Notes: generated by a model not told the origin, from the sequence alone. A stretch of 64,000 bases of DNA from Paenibacillus sp. FSL R10-2734 (GCF_037963865.1 NZ_CP150170.1:6448001-6512000); one strand, 5' to 3'; shown: positions 41,796 through 51,221, numbered from the stretch's first letter. Translations and numbers: made by a program.

Positions 41796-42428
41796 TTAAT
41801 CCCCTTCGCTGTAGTAAATCCGCCGCCCTTCTGTTACCAAGGCTTGCCCTTGGGTTAGATCTGTTATCCATGCCATAAATGCGTCTCCCTCATCATTTCG
41901 CGGCAAACATAACAACGTTACTTTGTCGGTGAACAAAGTCTCGCCAGTCTGAATACCTCTTCCACGAAGTTCGTTCTCAACCTTGCCTAGCCAAGTGTAT
42001 TCAATTTCTACGAATACCTCTCGTCTTAGCACACGGGTGATTACTTCTCCTGCTTCAAGCGCAAGCACTGCTCCATCCGTATAAGCTCTAATCAGCCCTC
42101 CGGCACCCAGCATAATGCCTCCGAAATAACGGGTAACAACGATTGCGACATTTTTAACTCCCTGGTTGCGGATTACTTCCAAAATCGGTTTGCCGGCTGT
42201 TCCACTCGGCTCCCCGTCGTCCGATTGCCTCTGGATTTCGTCTCTCTCCCCAATCACATAAGCAGAACAGTTATGCGTTGCGTCCCGATGTTTTTTCTTG
42301 ATGTCTTCGATAAACAACATTGCTTCTTCTTCATTCTCAACCGGCATAACATGACCAATGAAGCGAGATTTGCGGATTACGACTTCCTTGGAACCAGAAG
42401 TACGCACCGTTCGATATTGTTCTAACAT
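41796..42428 (-). CDS. YigZ/IMPACT-family protein
   Basis: A 210-residue protein of the UPF0029 family. KSRFIGHVMPVENEEEAMLF near residue 20, DATHNCSAYVIGE, then SDDGEPSGTAGKPILEVI and VTRYFGGIMLGAGGLIRAYT are the conserved core; a small ferredoxin-like C-terminal domain (DUF1949) follows. Eukaryotic IMPACT controls Gcn2; the bacterial role is uncertain and may involve translation. ATG at 42428 has AAGGACT about 9 bases upstream and gives the normal family opening. Confidence 0.88.
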   Translation of the reverse strand: MLEQYRTVRTSGSKEVVIRKSRFIGHVMPVENEEEAMLFIEDIKKKHRDATHNCSAYVIGERDEIQRQSDDGEPSGTAGKPILEVIRNQGVKNVAIVVTRYFGGIMLGAGGLIRAYTDGAVLALEAGEVITRVLRREVFVEIEYTWLGKVENELRGRGIQTGETLFTDKVTLLCLPRNDEGDAFMAWITDLTQGQALVTEGRRIYYSEGD

Positions 42429-42473
42429 AATTATTCCAGTCCTTATATACATATGATGTCTTTATATAATGTC

Positions 42474-42516
42474 AGGAGCAGCCCCCGGTATTGGATTACC
42501 TATGGACTGCTCCTGG
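42474..42516. repeat. Inverted repeat between yigZ and pgi
   Basis: AGGAGCAG and CTGCTCCT flank about 27 bases with weak inner pairing. No T-run follows on either strand, so a terminator role is doubtful. Confidence 0.45.
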
Positions 42517-42560
42517 TGACTTACACTAGTATGGATGGTCTCTAAAATACTGCTGTAATG

Positions 42561-43916
42561 CTATTCTGTAAGTCTTGCTTCCAGCTCTGCCTTTTCTTTT
42601 TCGTAACCCGGTTTGCCAAGCAGCGCAAACATATTTTTCTTGTATGCTTCTACGCCTGGTTGGTCGAATGGGTTAACTCCGAGCAGGTAACCGCTGATAC
42701 CACAAGCTTTTTCAAAGAAGTAAACCAAATAACCAAATGTGTATGGTGTTTGATCTGGAATAGTAACGATAAGGTTAGGTACTTGACCATCTGTATGCGC
42801 GAGCATTGTACCTTGGAAAGCCTTCTTATTCACGAAATCCATTGTCTTTCCTGTTAAGAAGTTCAAGCCATCCAGGTCATCTGGATCGTTCTCAATGGTT
42901 ACATGATGAGCTACTTGATCTACTTGGATCACCGTTTCAAAGATATTACGGTTACCTTCTTGGATAAATTGACCCATGGAGTGTAGATCTGTGGAGAAAT
43001 CAACGGAAGATGGATAAATTCCTTTGAAATCTTTACCTTCGCTCTCGCCAAACAATTGTTTCCACCACTCTGATACAAAGTGTAGGGAAGGCTCGTAGTT
43101 AACGAGAATTTCAGTTGTCTTACCTTTGCGATACAGAGCGTTACGAACTGCAGCATATTGATAAGCTTGGTTAGTAGCTACATCAGGATTACTGAACTCG
43201 TCCGCAGCGGCTGCAGCACCTTGCATCATCTCTTCGATGTTAATACCTGCTACTGCGATTGGAAGCAAGCCTACAGGTGTCAATACAGAATAACGTCCGC
43301 CTACATCGTCTGGAATGATGAAGGATTCATAACCTTCTTCAGTAGCCAATTTCTTAAGGGCGCCTTTATCCTTGTCTGTAGTAGCATAAATACGTTTACG
43401 AGCTTCTTCCTTGCCGTATTTCTTCTCCAGAGCTGCGCGGAAAATGCGGAAAGCAATGGCTGGCTCAGTAGTAGTTCCTGATTTGGAAATTACGTTCACA
43501 GAGAAGTCTTTGCCTTCTACTAGATCAAGCAAATGCGTGATGTATGTAGAACTGATGTTGTTACCCGCGAAATAAACTTCTGGAGTTTTGCGCTTATCTT
43601 TAGAAAGGTTATTGTAAAAAGAATGCGAGAGTGCTTCGATCGCTGCACGTGCTCCCAGATAAGAACCCCCAATACCAATGACAATCAGTACTTCGGAATC
43701 GCTCTGGATTTTCTTTGCAGCTTGCTGAATACGTGCGAATTCTTCCTTATCATAAGCTGATGGAAGATCAATCCATCCAAGATAGTCGGAACCTGCACCA
43801 GTCTTATTATGCAACTGTTCGTGTGCTAACTTAACTGGAGCGGCAAGGTTGTCAATTTCTTGTTGGTTAAAGAACGAAAGAGCTTTGGTGTAGTCAAAAT
43901 TAATCTTCTTAGACAT
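42561..43916 (-). CDS. pgi: Glucose-6-phosphate isomerase
   Basis: Interconverts glucose-6-phosphate and fructose-6-phosphate in glycolysis. 451 residues, the short Bacillus-type form. VIGIGGSYLGARAAIEALSH near residue 78, VISKSGTTTEPAIAFRIFR, then VGGRYSVLTPVGLLPIAVAG, the catalytic Glu in FIQEGNRNIFET and the late GVNPFDQPGVEAYKK are all present. AGGAGG precedes the ATG. Monocistronic in appearance. Confidence 0.95.
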   Translation of the reverse strand: MSKKINFDYTKALSFFNQQEIDNLAAPVKLAHEQLHNKTGAGSDYLGWIDLPSAYDKEEFARIQQAAKKIQSDSEVLIVIGIGGSYLGARAAIEALSHSFYNNLSKDKRKTPEVYFAGNNISSTYITHLLDLVEGKDFSVNVISKSGTTTEPAIAFRIFRAALEKKYGKEEARKRIYATTDKDKGALKKLATEEGYESFIIPDDVGGRYSVLTPVGLLPIAVAGINIEEMMQGAAAAADEFSNPDVATNQAYQYAAVRNALYRKGKTTEILVNYEPSLHFVSEWWKQLFGESEGKDFKGIYPSSVDFSTDLHSMGQFIQEGNRNIFETVIQVDQVAHHVTIENDPDDLDGLNFLTGKTMDFVNKKAFQGTMLAHTDGQVPNLIVTIPDQTPYTFGYLVYFFEKACGISGYLLGVNPFDQPGVEAYKKNMFALLGKPGYEKEKAELEARLTE

Positions 43917-44149
43917 CGGTAATGGAAACCTCCTGTTTATCTCTTTAAATTTAAAACCGCTTGTTACAACTTATAATTAGGATACTTTAATTTGCCTTGA
44001 CTGGCAAGGTCTTCGGGCACATCACGGGCTTTTGAACCAAGTTTTTGAAAGTTTCATGGAAGCGTTTCCTACGTCAATAGGTATGGTTGAGCTGTGGTGC
44101 CAGCCTAAGTGCCGTGATAGAATAAAGAAAACGGAAGGTGGCTACACAA

Positions 44150-45049
44150 ATGAAACAAATCGGTTTTATCGGACTTGGAACGATGGGAGCGCCAATGGCT
44201 TCCAACTTACTTCGTGGCGGCTTTCAGGTAACGGTGTACAACCGTACGACAGCTAAATGCAAACCTCTCGAAGCAGAAGGTGCCCAGACTGCCCTTACGC
44301 CACGTGCTGCAGCTGAAGGTAAGGATGTTATTATTACCATGATCAGTAATGATGATTCGGTTCGTGAAGTGTTTTATGGTCAGGATGGTATTCTCGATGC
44401 TCTTAAGCCAGGCGGCTTGATTATTGATTCCAGCACAATTTCTCCGGGACTAGTTCACGAAATTGCCGCTGCTGTAGAAGCTCGCGGTGGTCATTTTCTA
44501 GACGCCCCAGTAACTGGAAGCAAACCGGCAGCTATTGAAGGAACCTTGGTGTTCATGGTTGGCGGCAGTGCTGAAGTCATAGAACAGCATCGCGATATCT
44601 TCGATACTATGGGCCGGTTACTCCTACATATGGGTGACAATGGTAGCGGCGCTGCGGCTAAGCTAGCACATAATGCCATGGTTGGTATCCACAATGTCGC
44701 TCTAGCTGAAGGCTTCTCCATCGCTGTCAAATCTGGTGTACCTGCTGATAAATTTCTAGAGCTTGTTAAGAACGGTTCTGCGGGCAGCAAGCAAGCTGAG
44801 CTCAAGGGTCAGAAAATTATCGATAATGATTTCAGCAATCAGTTCTCTCTTGGTCTTATGCTGAAAGATCTCAAGCTGGCTTCCTCGCTAAGCGACTCCA
44901 CCGGCGTGCCTACCCCTATGCTTGGTGTAGCTAAGAGCATGTTTCAGGCAGGATTCAACAACGGCTTTGCTGATGAGGATCTGTCCGCAGTGGTTAAATC
45001 CTATGAAGAATGGATCGGACAAAAAATCGGCAGTAAAGCAGACCAGTAA
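44150..45049 (+). CDS. Beta-hydroxyacid dehydrogenase (3-hydroxyisobutyrate dehydrogenase family)
   Basis: NAD(P)-dependent dehydrogenase of short hydroxyacids, 299 residues. IGFIGLGTMGAPMASNLLRG at the N-terminus is the dinucleotide fold, DAPVTGSKPAAIEGTLVFMV near residue 120 the substrate motif, and the catalytic Lys lies in GSGAAAKLAHNAMVG near residue 172. Similar to YkwC and tartronate semialdehyde reductases; the exact acid is unknown. ATG at 44150 has GGAAGGTG 9-10 bases upstream; the earlier GTG overlaps that site. Strong terminator after it. Confidence 0.88.
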   Translation: MKQIGFIGLGTMGAPMASNLLRGGFQVTVYNRTTAKCKPLEAEGAQTALTPRAAAEGKDVIITMISNDDSVREVFYGQDGILDALKPGGLIIDSSTISPGLVHEIAAAVEARGGHFLDAPVTGSKPAAIEGTLVFMVGGSAEVIEQHRDIFDTMGRLLLHMGDNGSGAAAKLAHNAMVGIHNVALAEGFSIAVKSGVPADKFLELVKNGSAGSKQAELKGQKIIDNDFSNQFSLGLMLKDLKLASSLSDSTGVPTPMLGVAKSMFQAGFNNGFADEDLSAVVKSYEEWIGQKIGSKADQ

Positions 45050-45088
45050 TAGATACAAGATTCAGATCGAAGAGAAGCATTATTTAGA

Positions 45089-45132
45089 AGGGGGTCTCAA
45101 GCCAAGAATGAACTTGGCTTGAGACCCCCTTT
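45089..45132 (+). terminator. Terminator after the hydroxyacid dehydrogenase gene
   Basis: AAGGGGGTCTCAAGCCAAG pairs perfectly with CTTGGCTTGAGACCCCCTT around AATGAA. One of the strongest stems in the window. Confidence 0.9.
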
Positions 45133-45197
45133 AATGTTACTGCAAATATGTATGTACTACTAAGGAGTAGTCCTAACATCTGGTTGTTCTTCGCTGG

Positions 45198-46679
45198 TTA
45201 TTCCAGTTTCACTTGCTGCTCCTGCACTGTCTCCTCTATCGGCCAAACGAGCTTTGCCTTACGCCCATCAATCCACCAGCTCCCGCTCGGGGTAGAGGCT
45301 TGTAACCAAGTGCCCCATCTTCCCGTGACCTGGACGGACTGTGGATCGAGAGAAACCACTTTAGGAGCGTAAGTATCTGGATACTTATAAGCAGGTATAC
45401 TTTGCTGGAATTCAGCATTCGCCAAAATTTCCTCGACGATAACGAGCTTTCCCGGTGAAGGATGAATCCATCCGAGGCCTTCCGCTGCTTGAACCTGATA
45501 CCAGTCGCCCTTCTTCGCAATCACTTGAAGCATTTGTGGCTGCAGATTGATGCCTCCTGTTGAAGCCCCTATTTTAGTATAAAGTTCCGTTCCCGCCAGC
45601 AAACTCATGGATCGCTGAGGATATTGAGGCTTCTGCTTATTCAGCCATAAAGAATAGGATTGTAGCGCAGAGTAAAGCCCAACCTCCTTATTCTCTGACC
45701 AGATCTTATCAAACTTTCTTAAGGGAACACTGGTCTCACCCACATAGCTTGAAATTTCAATCGTGAACCCGGGACGGCCATACTTCTGAATGAACCAATC
45801 CTTATAACCACCCCCAGAAGGGTTCTTTTCCGGAGCTACTAGAGAATAGCCTGTTAGGTTACCAAGCGTCCGAGCTATTGTTTTGTCGCGGTTTAGATTG
45901 CTGCTGAGCGTATTAAAATTCCAAAATATGATTTCACCAGAGCTGTGATAGGAAATGGTTACTTCCGGGTCAATTCTTTCTGTCAATTTCATCATCATCT
46001 GTACTTCAGAGGTTTCAGCTGGCTTCTTCCCTTTATAATTCTGATACCCAGGAGTTGAAACCGAATTCTTAATCGTATTCCAGTTAGCTGGATATTGACG
46101 GTTAAGGTCAATTCCCTGCATATTTGCTTTCCAGCGGCTAAAATTTGTGCTGTTCCCATTATATTTAATCAGCGTTTTAGCCAAATTGGCTGGAAGACCT
46201 ACAGTGCCCTGTTGGGATAAAGTAACACCATCCGGATTGACCATCGGAACGATCCAAATGCTGACTTGATCAAGTAAACTGCGTACGTTATAGTCTTCTA
46301 TTTTCCCATTAGTTTTATAAGCTTGGGCATATGTATCGAGCATTTTCATCAATAGATTAGTTGTCATCCACTCTCTAGCATGATGCGAACCGTTAAGAAA
46401 CAGCACTGATTCTCCCCTGCCTAACTTCACCGCCCACAAATCCCGTCCATAAGGAGACTTTCCTAAAGATTCGGACGTTACTAGATCGGGATATTCCTGC
46501 ACCAACCTCTCAATATCCCTTTTCATTAAGTTATAAGAATAGACTTGATTGGGATTCACTATATTCGTCGCCGCTGCCTGAACCGGTGCTGCAGCTACGA
46601 ATAAAGTTATCAGCAGCACACAACTGAGCAACAATAGTGTAATCTTATGTATTCGCTTGCGAAAATCTGACTTTCTCAT
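45198..46679 (-). CDS. Secreted M14 zinc carboxypeptidase with C-terminal SH3-like repeats
   Basis: A 493-residue exported peptidase. A signal peptide (ITLLLLSCVLLITLFVAAAP, cleavage near VQA-A) precedes the M14 domain (residues about 40-350): the zinc ligands His and Glu lie in NGSHHAREWMTTN, the Arg in GIDLNRQYPANW, the third ligand His in ISYHSSGEIIFW, and the catalytic Glu in GFTIEISSYVG. This is close to the gamma-D-glutamyl-meso-diaminopimelate peptidase group, so peptidoglycan peptides are likely targets. Two SH3-like segments at the C-terminus (from about residue 375) may bind the cell wall. A perfect inverted repeat lies about 25 bases upstream. Confidence 0.88.
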   Translation of the reverse strand: MRKSDFRKRIHKITLLLLSCVLLITLFVAAAPVQAAATNIVNPNQVYSYNLMKRDIERLVQEYPDLVTSESLGKSPYGRDLWAVKLGRGESVLFLNGSHHAREWMTTNLLMKMLDTYAQAYKTNGKIEDYNVRSLLDQVSIWIVPMVNPDGVTLSQQGTVGLPANLAKTLIKYNGNSTNFSRWKANMQGIDLNRQYPANWNTIKNSVSTPGYQNYKGKKPAETSEVQMMMKLTERIDPEVTISYHSSGEIIFWNFNTLSSNLNRDKTIARTLGNLTGYSLVAPEKNPSGGGYKDWFIQKYGRPGFTIEISSYVGETSVPLRKFDKIWSENKEVGLYSALQSYSLWLNKQKPQYPQRSMSLLAGTELYTKIGASTGGINLQPQMLQVIAKKGDWYQVQAAEGLGWIHPSPGKLVIVEEILANAEFQQSIPAYKYPDTYAPKVVSLDPQSVQVTGRWGTWLQASTPSGSWWIDGRKAKLVWPIEETVQEQQVKLE

Positions 46680-46702
46680 GTTGGCATCTCCTATTTCTGT
46701 CT

Positions 46703-46721
46703 ACTGATAAACAATATCAGT
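46703..46721. promoter_or_regulatory. Operator-like inverted repeat before the M14 peptidase gene
   Basis: ACTGATA-AACAA-TATCAGT is a perfect 7-bp inverted repeat. Its core, TGATAAACAATATCA, also matches the Fur/PerR-type consensus TGATAATNATTATCA at 12 of 14 defined positions. It lies 24 bases before the start codon, where a bound repressor would block transcription. Confidence 0.45.
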
Positions 46722-46888
46722 CTACTAAATTGATATTAGAAGTATAGGAGGATGTCATATTTTCGTCAATAAATTAATTATATTAATCTTTTTTTGAATA
46801 GTTGAATATTCCTTTAGGCTTTTTGCTCTATTCCTGCTTACCAAGTATAAACGCGTACATCCTTATAAGGACGTACTTACACAAAAAA

Positions 46889-46921
46889 AGCATCCCGGTA
46901 GCCGAGGCTGCCAGGATGCTT
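46889..46921 (-). terminator. Terminator after ppnP
   Basis: AAGCATCC and GGATGCTT flank an inner AGC/GCT stem; the minus strand then reads TTTTTTT. It ends the tkt-ppnP unit. Confidence 0.87.
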
Positions 46922-46941
46922 CTTCATTTCTATACTTTGAA

Positions 46942-47259
46942 CTAAATTACTGGGTAAGAACAGCAATAATCAGTTACTTCAAATACTTCCAACGCAAATT
47001 TAGAGTTGCCAGGAACATTGAACGTTGCCGCTCCCTCGATCTCCTGCCATACCTCAGTGCCGGGAAGCAGCACTTTAAGATCACCGGACAGAATCTCCAT
47101 AATTTCAGGACCATCCGTACCAAATTCATATACACCAGGCAACATGATGCCAAGTGTCACCTTAGTTCCATCCTGCAAAATTACCGTACGGCTGGTTACT
47201 TGTCCTCCATAATATACATTGGCTGCTTTTTCAATCGTTGCGTTGTTAAACTGACTCAT
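46942..47259 (-). CDS. ppnP: Pyrimidine/purine nucleoside phosphorylase PpnP
   Basis: A 105-residue cupin-fold enzyme (UPF0345/YaiE) that splits nucleosides into base and ribose-1-phosphate. VYYGGQVTSRTVILQDGTKV near residue 15, TLGIMLPGVYEFGTDGPEIM and then LSGDLKVLLPG, FNVPGNSKFALEV form the whole family pattern. The length is normal. It lies 33 bases after tkt on the same strand, so nucleoside breakdown is linked to the pentose phosphate pathway. GGGGGAG precedes the ATG. Confidence 0.92.
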   Translation of the reverse strand: MSQFNNATIEKAANVYYGGQVTSRTVILQDGTKVTLGIMLPGVYEFGTDGPEIMEILSGDLKVLLPGTEVWQEIEGAATFNVPGNSKFALEVFEVTDYCCSYPVI

Positions 47260-47292
47260 TACTTGTTCTCCCCCTAATGATTATTCAGTTAA

Positions 47293-49335
47293 TTACAGAA
47301 GTGCTTTCACACGGCTAACTACGTTCTCAACAGTAAAGCCGTATTCTTTCATTACTCTGTCGCCAGGCGCGGAAGCTCCGAAAGTAGTGATGCCGAGGAT
47401 ATCGCCTTGGTCACCAGTGTAACGTTCCCAGCCGAAGGTTTGTGCCATTTCGATAGCAAGACGAGCCTTGACTCCTGGAAGAATTACGGAATCACGGTAT
47501 TCCTTATCTTGTTTCTCGAACAGATCCCAGCTTGGCAAGCTGATTACACGAACATCGATACCTTCTTCAGCCAAAGCAGCTTGTGCTTTAACAGCCAGTT
47601 GTACTTCAGATCCAGTAGCGATAAGTTGTGCTTGTGGAGTGCCGTTCTTGGAATCAGAGACTACATAACCACCACGTTTGATGTTTTCACGAACGCCATC
47701 AACGGTTCCAGCGAGAATTGGCAAGTTTTGACGAGTCAGAACCAAAGCAACTGGATTCTCTTTGTTTTCCATAGCATAAGCCCATGCTGCAGAAGTTTCG
47801 TTAGCATCAGCCGGACGAATAACAGTCAGACCTGGGATGATACGCAGGGAAGCCAATTGTTCGATTGGTTCATGCGTAGGACCATCTTCACCAACTGCAA
47901 TACTGTCATGTGTCAGTACATAGGTTACTGGCAATTTCATGATCGAAGCCAAACGAATTGCTGGACGCAAGTAGTCTGTGAACACGAAGAATGTTCCTCC
48001 GAATACTTTAAGACCAGTATGCAGTGCGATACCGTTCATTGCAGCAGCCATACCAAACTCACGTACGCCGAAATAAATGTTGCGGCCATCATAAGATTCT
48101 GGTGTGAACGATGTCAAACCATTCAAATGCGTCATAGTGGAGCTTTCCAAGTCAGCGGAACCGCCCACAAGCTGAGGAACGCCAGCAGTCAGACCGTTAA
48201 GCGCACTACCGGAAGCGACACGAGTCGATACTGCTTTATCTTCAGTAGTGTAAGTTGGAAGGTTAGCATCCCAGCCTTCTGGAAGATCGCCATTAATTAC
48301 TGTTTCGAACTGTGCAGCAAGCTCTGGATATGCTTTTTTGTAAGCTGCGAATTTTTCGTCCCAAGCCTTGTTAGCTTCGATTCCGTTCTTCTTCACTTCT
48401 GCAAAATGAGCACGAACTTCATCAGGTACATAGAAATCCTCTTCATATACCCATTTATAGAAATCTTTGGTCAGCTTAGCTTCTTCAGCGCCAAGTGGAG
48501 AACCGTGAGTACCGCCATGGCCGCCTTTACCTTGTTTGTTAGGGCTACCATAACCAATTACAGTTTTCACTTCGATCAAAGTCGGTCTGCTAGTATCAGC
48601 TTGTGCTTCAGCAATAGCTTTTTCCAGAGCCGGAAGATCATTACCGTCTTCTACGCGCAGAACTTGCCAACCATAAGCATCAAAGCGTTGAGCTACATTT
48701 TCAGAGAAGGACAGACTCAATTTACCATCAAGAGAGATGTCGTTTGAATCGTATAGAACAACCAATTTGCCCAGTTTCAAATGACCCGCGAGTGAAGCGG
48801 ACTCGGAAGAGATCCCTTCCATAAGGTCACCGTCACCACAAATAGCGTAAGTATAGTGGTCGACCACTTTATGTTCATCTTTGTTGTAGGTAGCGCTGAG
48901 TTGAGCTTCAGCCATAGCCATACCAACAGCCATACCAATACCTTGTCCAAGTGGACCTGTAGTAGCATCAACACCGGCGGTGTGACCCACTTCTGGGTGA
49001 CCCGGAGTCAAGCTGCCCCATTGACGGAAATTTTTCAATTCTTCCATTGGCAGATCATAGCCACTAAGGTGCAGCAAGCTGTATAGAAGCATGGAGCCAT
49101 GTCCTGCGGACAATACAAAACGGTCACGGTTTACCCATGTTGGATGATCAGGGTTATGTTTCATTGTTTTTGCAAACAATTGGTAGCCCATTGGTGCAGA
49201 ACCCATTGGCATACCTGGGTGTCCGGAATTTGCTTTTTCAATAGCGTCAATCGCCAAAGTACGAATCGTTGTAATCGACAGGTTATCTACAGTTGAGTTT
49301 TCTTCCTTTTGAATCGCTTGTTCTTGTTCACTCAT
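47293..49335 (-). CDS. tkt: Transketolase
   Basis: Thiamine-diphosphate enzyme of the pentose phosphate pathway, 680 residues. RTLAIDAIEKANSGHPGMPM near residue 25, CGDGDLMEGISSESASLAGH with the ThDP-binding GDG, LVVLYDSNDISLDG, the central GKGGHGGTHGSPLGAEE, FGVREFGMAAAMNGIALH with the catalytic Glu and THDSIAVGEDGPTHEPIEQL are all present. AGGAGG precedes the ATG. A promoter is visible upstream, and ppnP follows in the same unit. Confidence 0.96.
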   Translation of the reverse strand: MSEQEQAIQKEENSTVDNLSITTIRTLAIDAIEKANSGHPGMPMGSAPMGYQLFAKTMKHNPDHPTWVNRDRFVLSAGHGSMLLYSLLHLSGYDLPMEELKNFRQWGSLTPGHPEVGHTAGVDATTGPLGQGIGMAVGMAMAEAQLSATYNKDEHKVVDHYTYAICGDGDLMEGISSESASLAGHLKLGKLVVLYDSNDISLDGKLSLSFSENVAQRFDAYGWQVLRVEDGNDLPALEKAIAEAQADTSRPTLIEVKTVIGYGSPNKQGKGGHGGTHGSPLGAEEAKLTKDFYKWVYEEDFYVPDEVRAHFAEVKKNGIEANKAWDEKFAAYKKAYPELAAQFETVINGDLPEGWDANLPTYTTEDKAVSTRVASGSALNGLTAGVPQLVGGSADLESSTMTHLNGLTSFTPESYDGRNIYFGVREFGMAAAMNGIALHTGLKVFGGTFFVFTDYLRPAIRLASIMKLPVTYVLTHDSIAVGEDGPTHEPIEQLASLRIIPGLTVIRPADANETSAAWAYAMENKENPVALVLTRQNLPILAGTVDGVRENIKRGGYVVSDSKNGTPQAQLIATGSEVQLAVKAQAALAEEGIDVRVISLPSWDLFEKQDKEYRDSVILPGVKARLAIEMAQTFGWERYTGDQGDILGITTFGASAPGDRVMKEYGFTVENVVSRVKALL

Positions 49336-49381
49336 TTAATAGTTCCTCCTCTGAAATCTCAAGAATGTCATTTTGACTCTT

Positions 49382-49411
49382 ATTGTATCATTAGTGTGGA
49401 AGCAATTCCAA
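49382..49411 (-). promoter_or_regulatory. Probable tkt promoter
   Basis: On the minus strand TTGGAA (49406-49411) and TACAAT (49382-49387) are 18 bases apart, about 45 bases before the tkt start. Confidence 0.55.
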
Positions 49412-49638
49412 TTGTTTTTAAAAACTCTTTATTTGAACAGCTTATGTTTTGCAATATCGACGTATTTATATACACAAAAAGAACTATGAGACAAGCCAAA
49501 GTTGCACTAGTCTATGGTCTAGTTTTTATTTACGACTAAAGTTTGTTTTACAATGCTCAAATATACAGTAAGATGGAGTTAGTTAAGCATAATTTTCATT
49601 CATTACCCAACATTTCCTAGTGGAAAGGAACTTTGAAC

Positions 49639-50271
49639 ATGAGTTCGAATAAGGACATCTTTATTGTGCTTACCGGTACAGGTACGGCCTTTAGTGGTTT
49701 TATAAAGTGGTTTACAAAAGCCGATCTGAATCATGCTTCGATCGCCTTTGACTGTGAACTGCGGGAGGTATACAGCTTCGGAAGAAAAAAAATGCACAAT
49801 CCATTCGTCGCAGGTCTAATTCAGGAGAACTTTATCGACCCTTTTTATAACAGTGCTAATTGTTCCATATACCAGTTGCGTGTAAGCGAGACGGAATACG
49901 ATACCATGTATAACCACGTCCAAGGGATGATGCAAAATCAGGAACGTTATAAATACCATCTTTTAGGACTGATCGGTGTGCTTCTGAATATTAAAATCGA
50001 TAGAGAAAATGCTTATTTTTGTTCCCACTTCGTTGCCTCTTTATTTGAAGAAACTGCAGTTCAGCCTGTGAATAAGCCTTCCTGCTTCGTAACACCGGAA
50101 GATTTTGCTCTTTCACTCTGCGCCCATAAAATTTTTAGCGGCAAGCTATCCTATTATTTACGTAGAGCTCAGAGAGCCTCTGCACGTCCATCATCTTTAC
50201 CATTACACACTACTTCGGTTGCAGCACGAATGATGCGAATGAATGAAGACCGGACTGAAGGGGTTATTTAA
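49639..50271 (+). CDS. Permuted papain-like (YiiX/NlpC-P60 type) protein
   Basis: A 210-residue cytosolic protein without a signal peptide. The order of the active-site residues is reversed compared with papain: the candidate His is in FTKADLNHASIAFD near residue 35, and the candidate Cys comes later, in NAYFCSHFVASLFEE near residue 130. This fits the circularly permuted NlpC/P60 (YiiX, LRAT-like) superfamily. Typical actions are hydrolysis of amide or ester bonds in peptides or lipids; no substrate can be named. ATG at 49639 has AAAGGA 9 bases upstream. Single gene with a strong bidirectional terminator. Confidence 0.75.
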   Translation: MSSNKDIFIVLTGTGTAFSGFIKWFTKADLNHASIAFDCELREVYSFGRKKMHNPFVAGLIQENFIDPFYNSANCSIYQLRVSETEYDTMYNHVQGMMQNQERYKYHLLGLIGVLLNIKIDRENAYFCSHFVASLFEETAVQPVNKPSCFVTPEDFALSLCAHKIFSGKLSYYLRRAQRASARPSSLPLHTTSVAARMMRMNEDRTEGVI

Positions 50272-50283
50272 GAGGGTCTTGCA

Positions 50284-50324
50284 AAAAGGGCTACGCGGAT
50301 TATAATTCCGCGTAGCCCTTTTTA
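50284..50324. terminator. Bidirectional terminator
   Basis: AAAAAGGGCTACGCGGA pairs with TCCGCGTAGCCCTTTTT around a short AT loop. It serves the genes converging from 50271 and 50334. Confidence 0.93.
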
Positions 50325-50333
50325 CTCTGCCAA

Positions 50334-51119
50334 TCAACTGCCAATAACAAATTCAACCATGTGCTGTTTGCACATAAGCTCATAACCGATCGATTGATAT
50401 AGTGAAATTGCGCCTACATTCTCCTCAAGGACATTCAAATACACGTTTGAGGTAACCCTTCTCCCCGCTCGGGTGAGCTCTGCACAAATCTTTTTCCCGT
50501 AGCCTTGCCTTCTCCATCTTACATCCGTTCCGATGTTCCCCAATTCAACGTAATCCTCACTATAAATATGGTATCCCCCTACTGCAATCAGCTCACGTTG
50601 TTCCATCACACCATAGAACGGATACTGTAATTCTTCTTTTGAAAAAGCCATTGTATCTAAATCGGCCATTTTCGACTCAATAAGCTCAAAATAAGTAGGA
50701 CCCAAATGTAAAACACTTGTATCTACCGGTGGCAATGCTTCTTGATGGATATGCTTCATTAGAAGCAGTTTATTGGGTGACTTAACAAGCTCAAGCTGAG
50801 AAGCGAGTACAGCCATAACTTCTTCATTAACAATCACATTACCGACAGCATTGTCAGGTAAATGCAATTGTTCTTTCATTAATGAAAGCACTGACCGGAA
50901 ACAAAATGACTTTTCAACAGGAAATACAGAAAAAGCATAGAACGGAAGCCCCCTTAAAAAGGCCAATACGCCGAGCAGCTCCCCCTGGTCAGTAAACTGT
51001 CCATAATGTACCGAATTATGCTTACGAGCTGTAAGGTATGAATAGTATAAAAAATGCTGTTCCCTATGGATCGAACTCAAAATTGATGTCATTTCCGCTT
51101 GTGTTAATTCTCGAATCAT
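50334..51119 (-). CDS. GNAT-family acetyltransferase
   Basis: A 261-residue protein with a divergent N-terminal half and a C-terminal GNAT core. The core has VAVGG-type strand IAVGGYHIYSEDYVELGNIG, the acetyl-CoA loop VRWRRQGYGKKICAELTRAG and the late Asn/Tyr block LNVLEENVGAISLYQSIGYE. Substrate unknown. ATG at 51119 is chosen because AAAGGGGTAGGG directly precedes it; the frame is open further upstream without a site. It follows the large secreted repeat protein by about 100 bases on the same strand and may be read from that operon or independently. Confidence 0.8.
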   Translation of the reverse strand: MIRELTQAEMTSILSSIHREQHFLYYSYLTARKHNSVHYGQFTDQGELLGVLAFLRGLPFYAFSVFPVEKSFCFRSVLSLMKEQLHLPDNAVGNVIVNEEVMAVLASQLELVKSPNKLLLMKHIHQEALPPVDTSVLHLGPTYFELIESKMADLDTMAFSKEELQYPFYGVMEQRELIAVGGYHIYSEDYVELGNIGTDVRWRRQGYGKKICAELTRAGRRVTSNVYLNVLEENVGAISLYQSIGYELMCKQHMVEFVIGS

Positions 51120-51221
51120 ATTCCCTACCCCTTTGAACGTTTGATACAGTGCTTCAACATTAACATGATACCGGGAAGCCACGCAAAGAAATTGATAGGG
51201 TAAGTAATATAGAGTCCTACT

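Noticed and set aside
47407..48747. 446-codon open frame antisense to tkt
   Set aside because: It lies entirely within the well-conserved transketolase gene, has a Cys/Ser/Phe-rich product typical of antisense reading, and no ribosome site.
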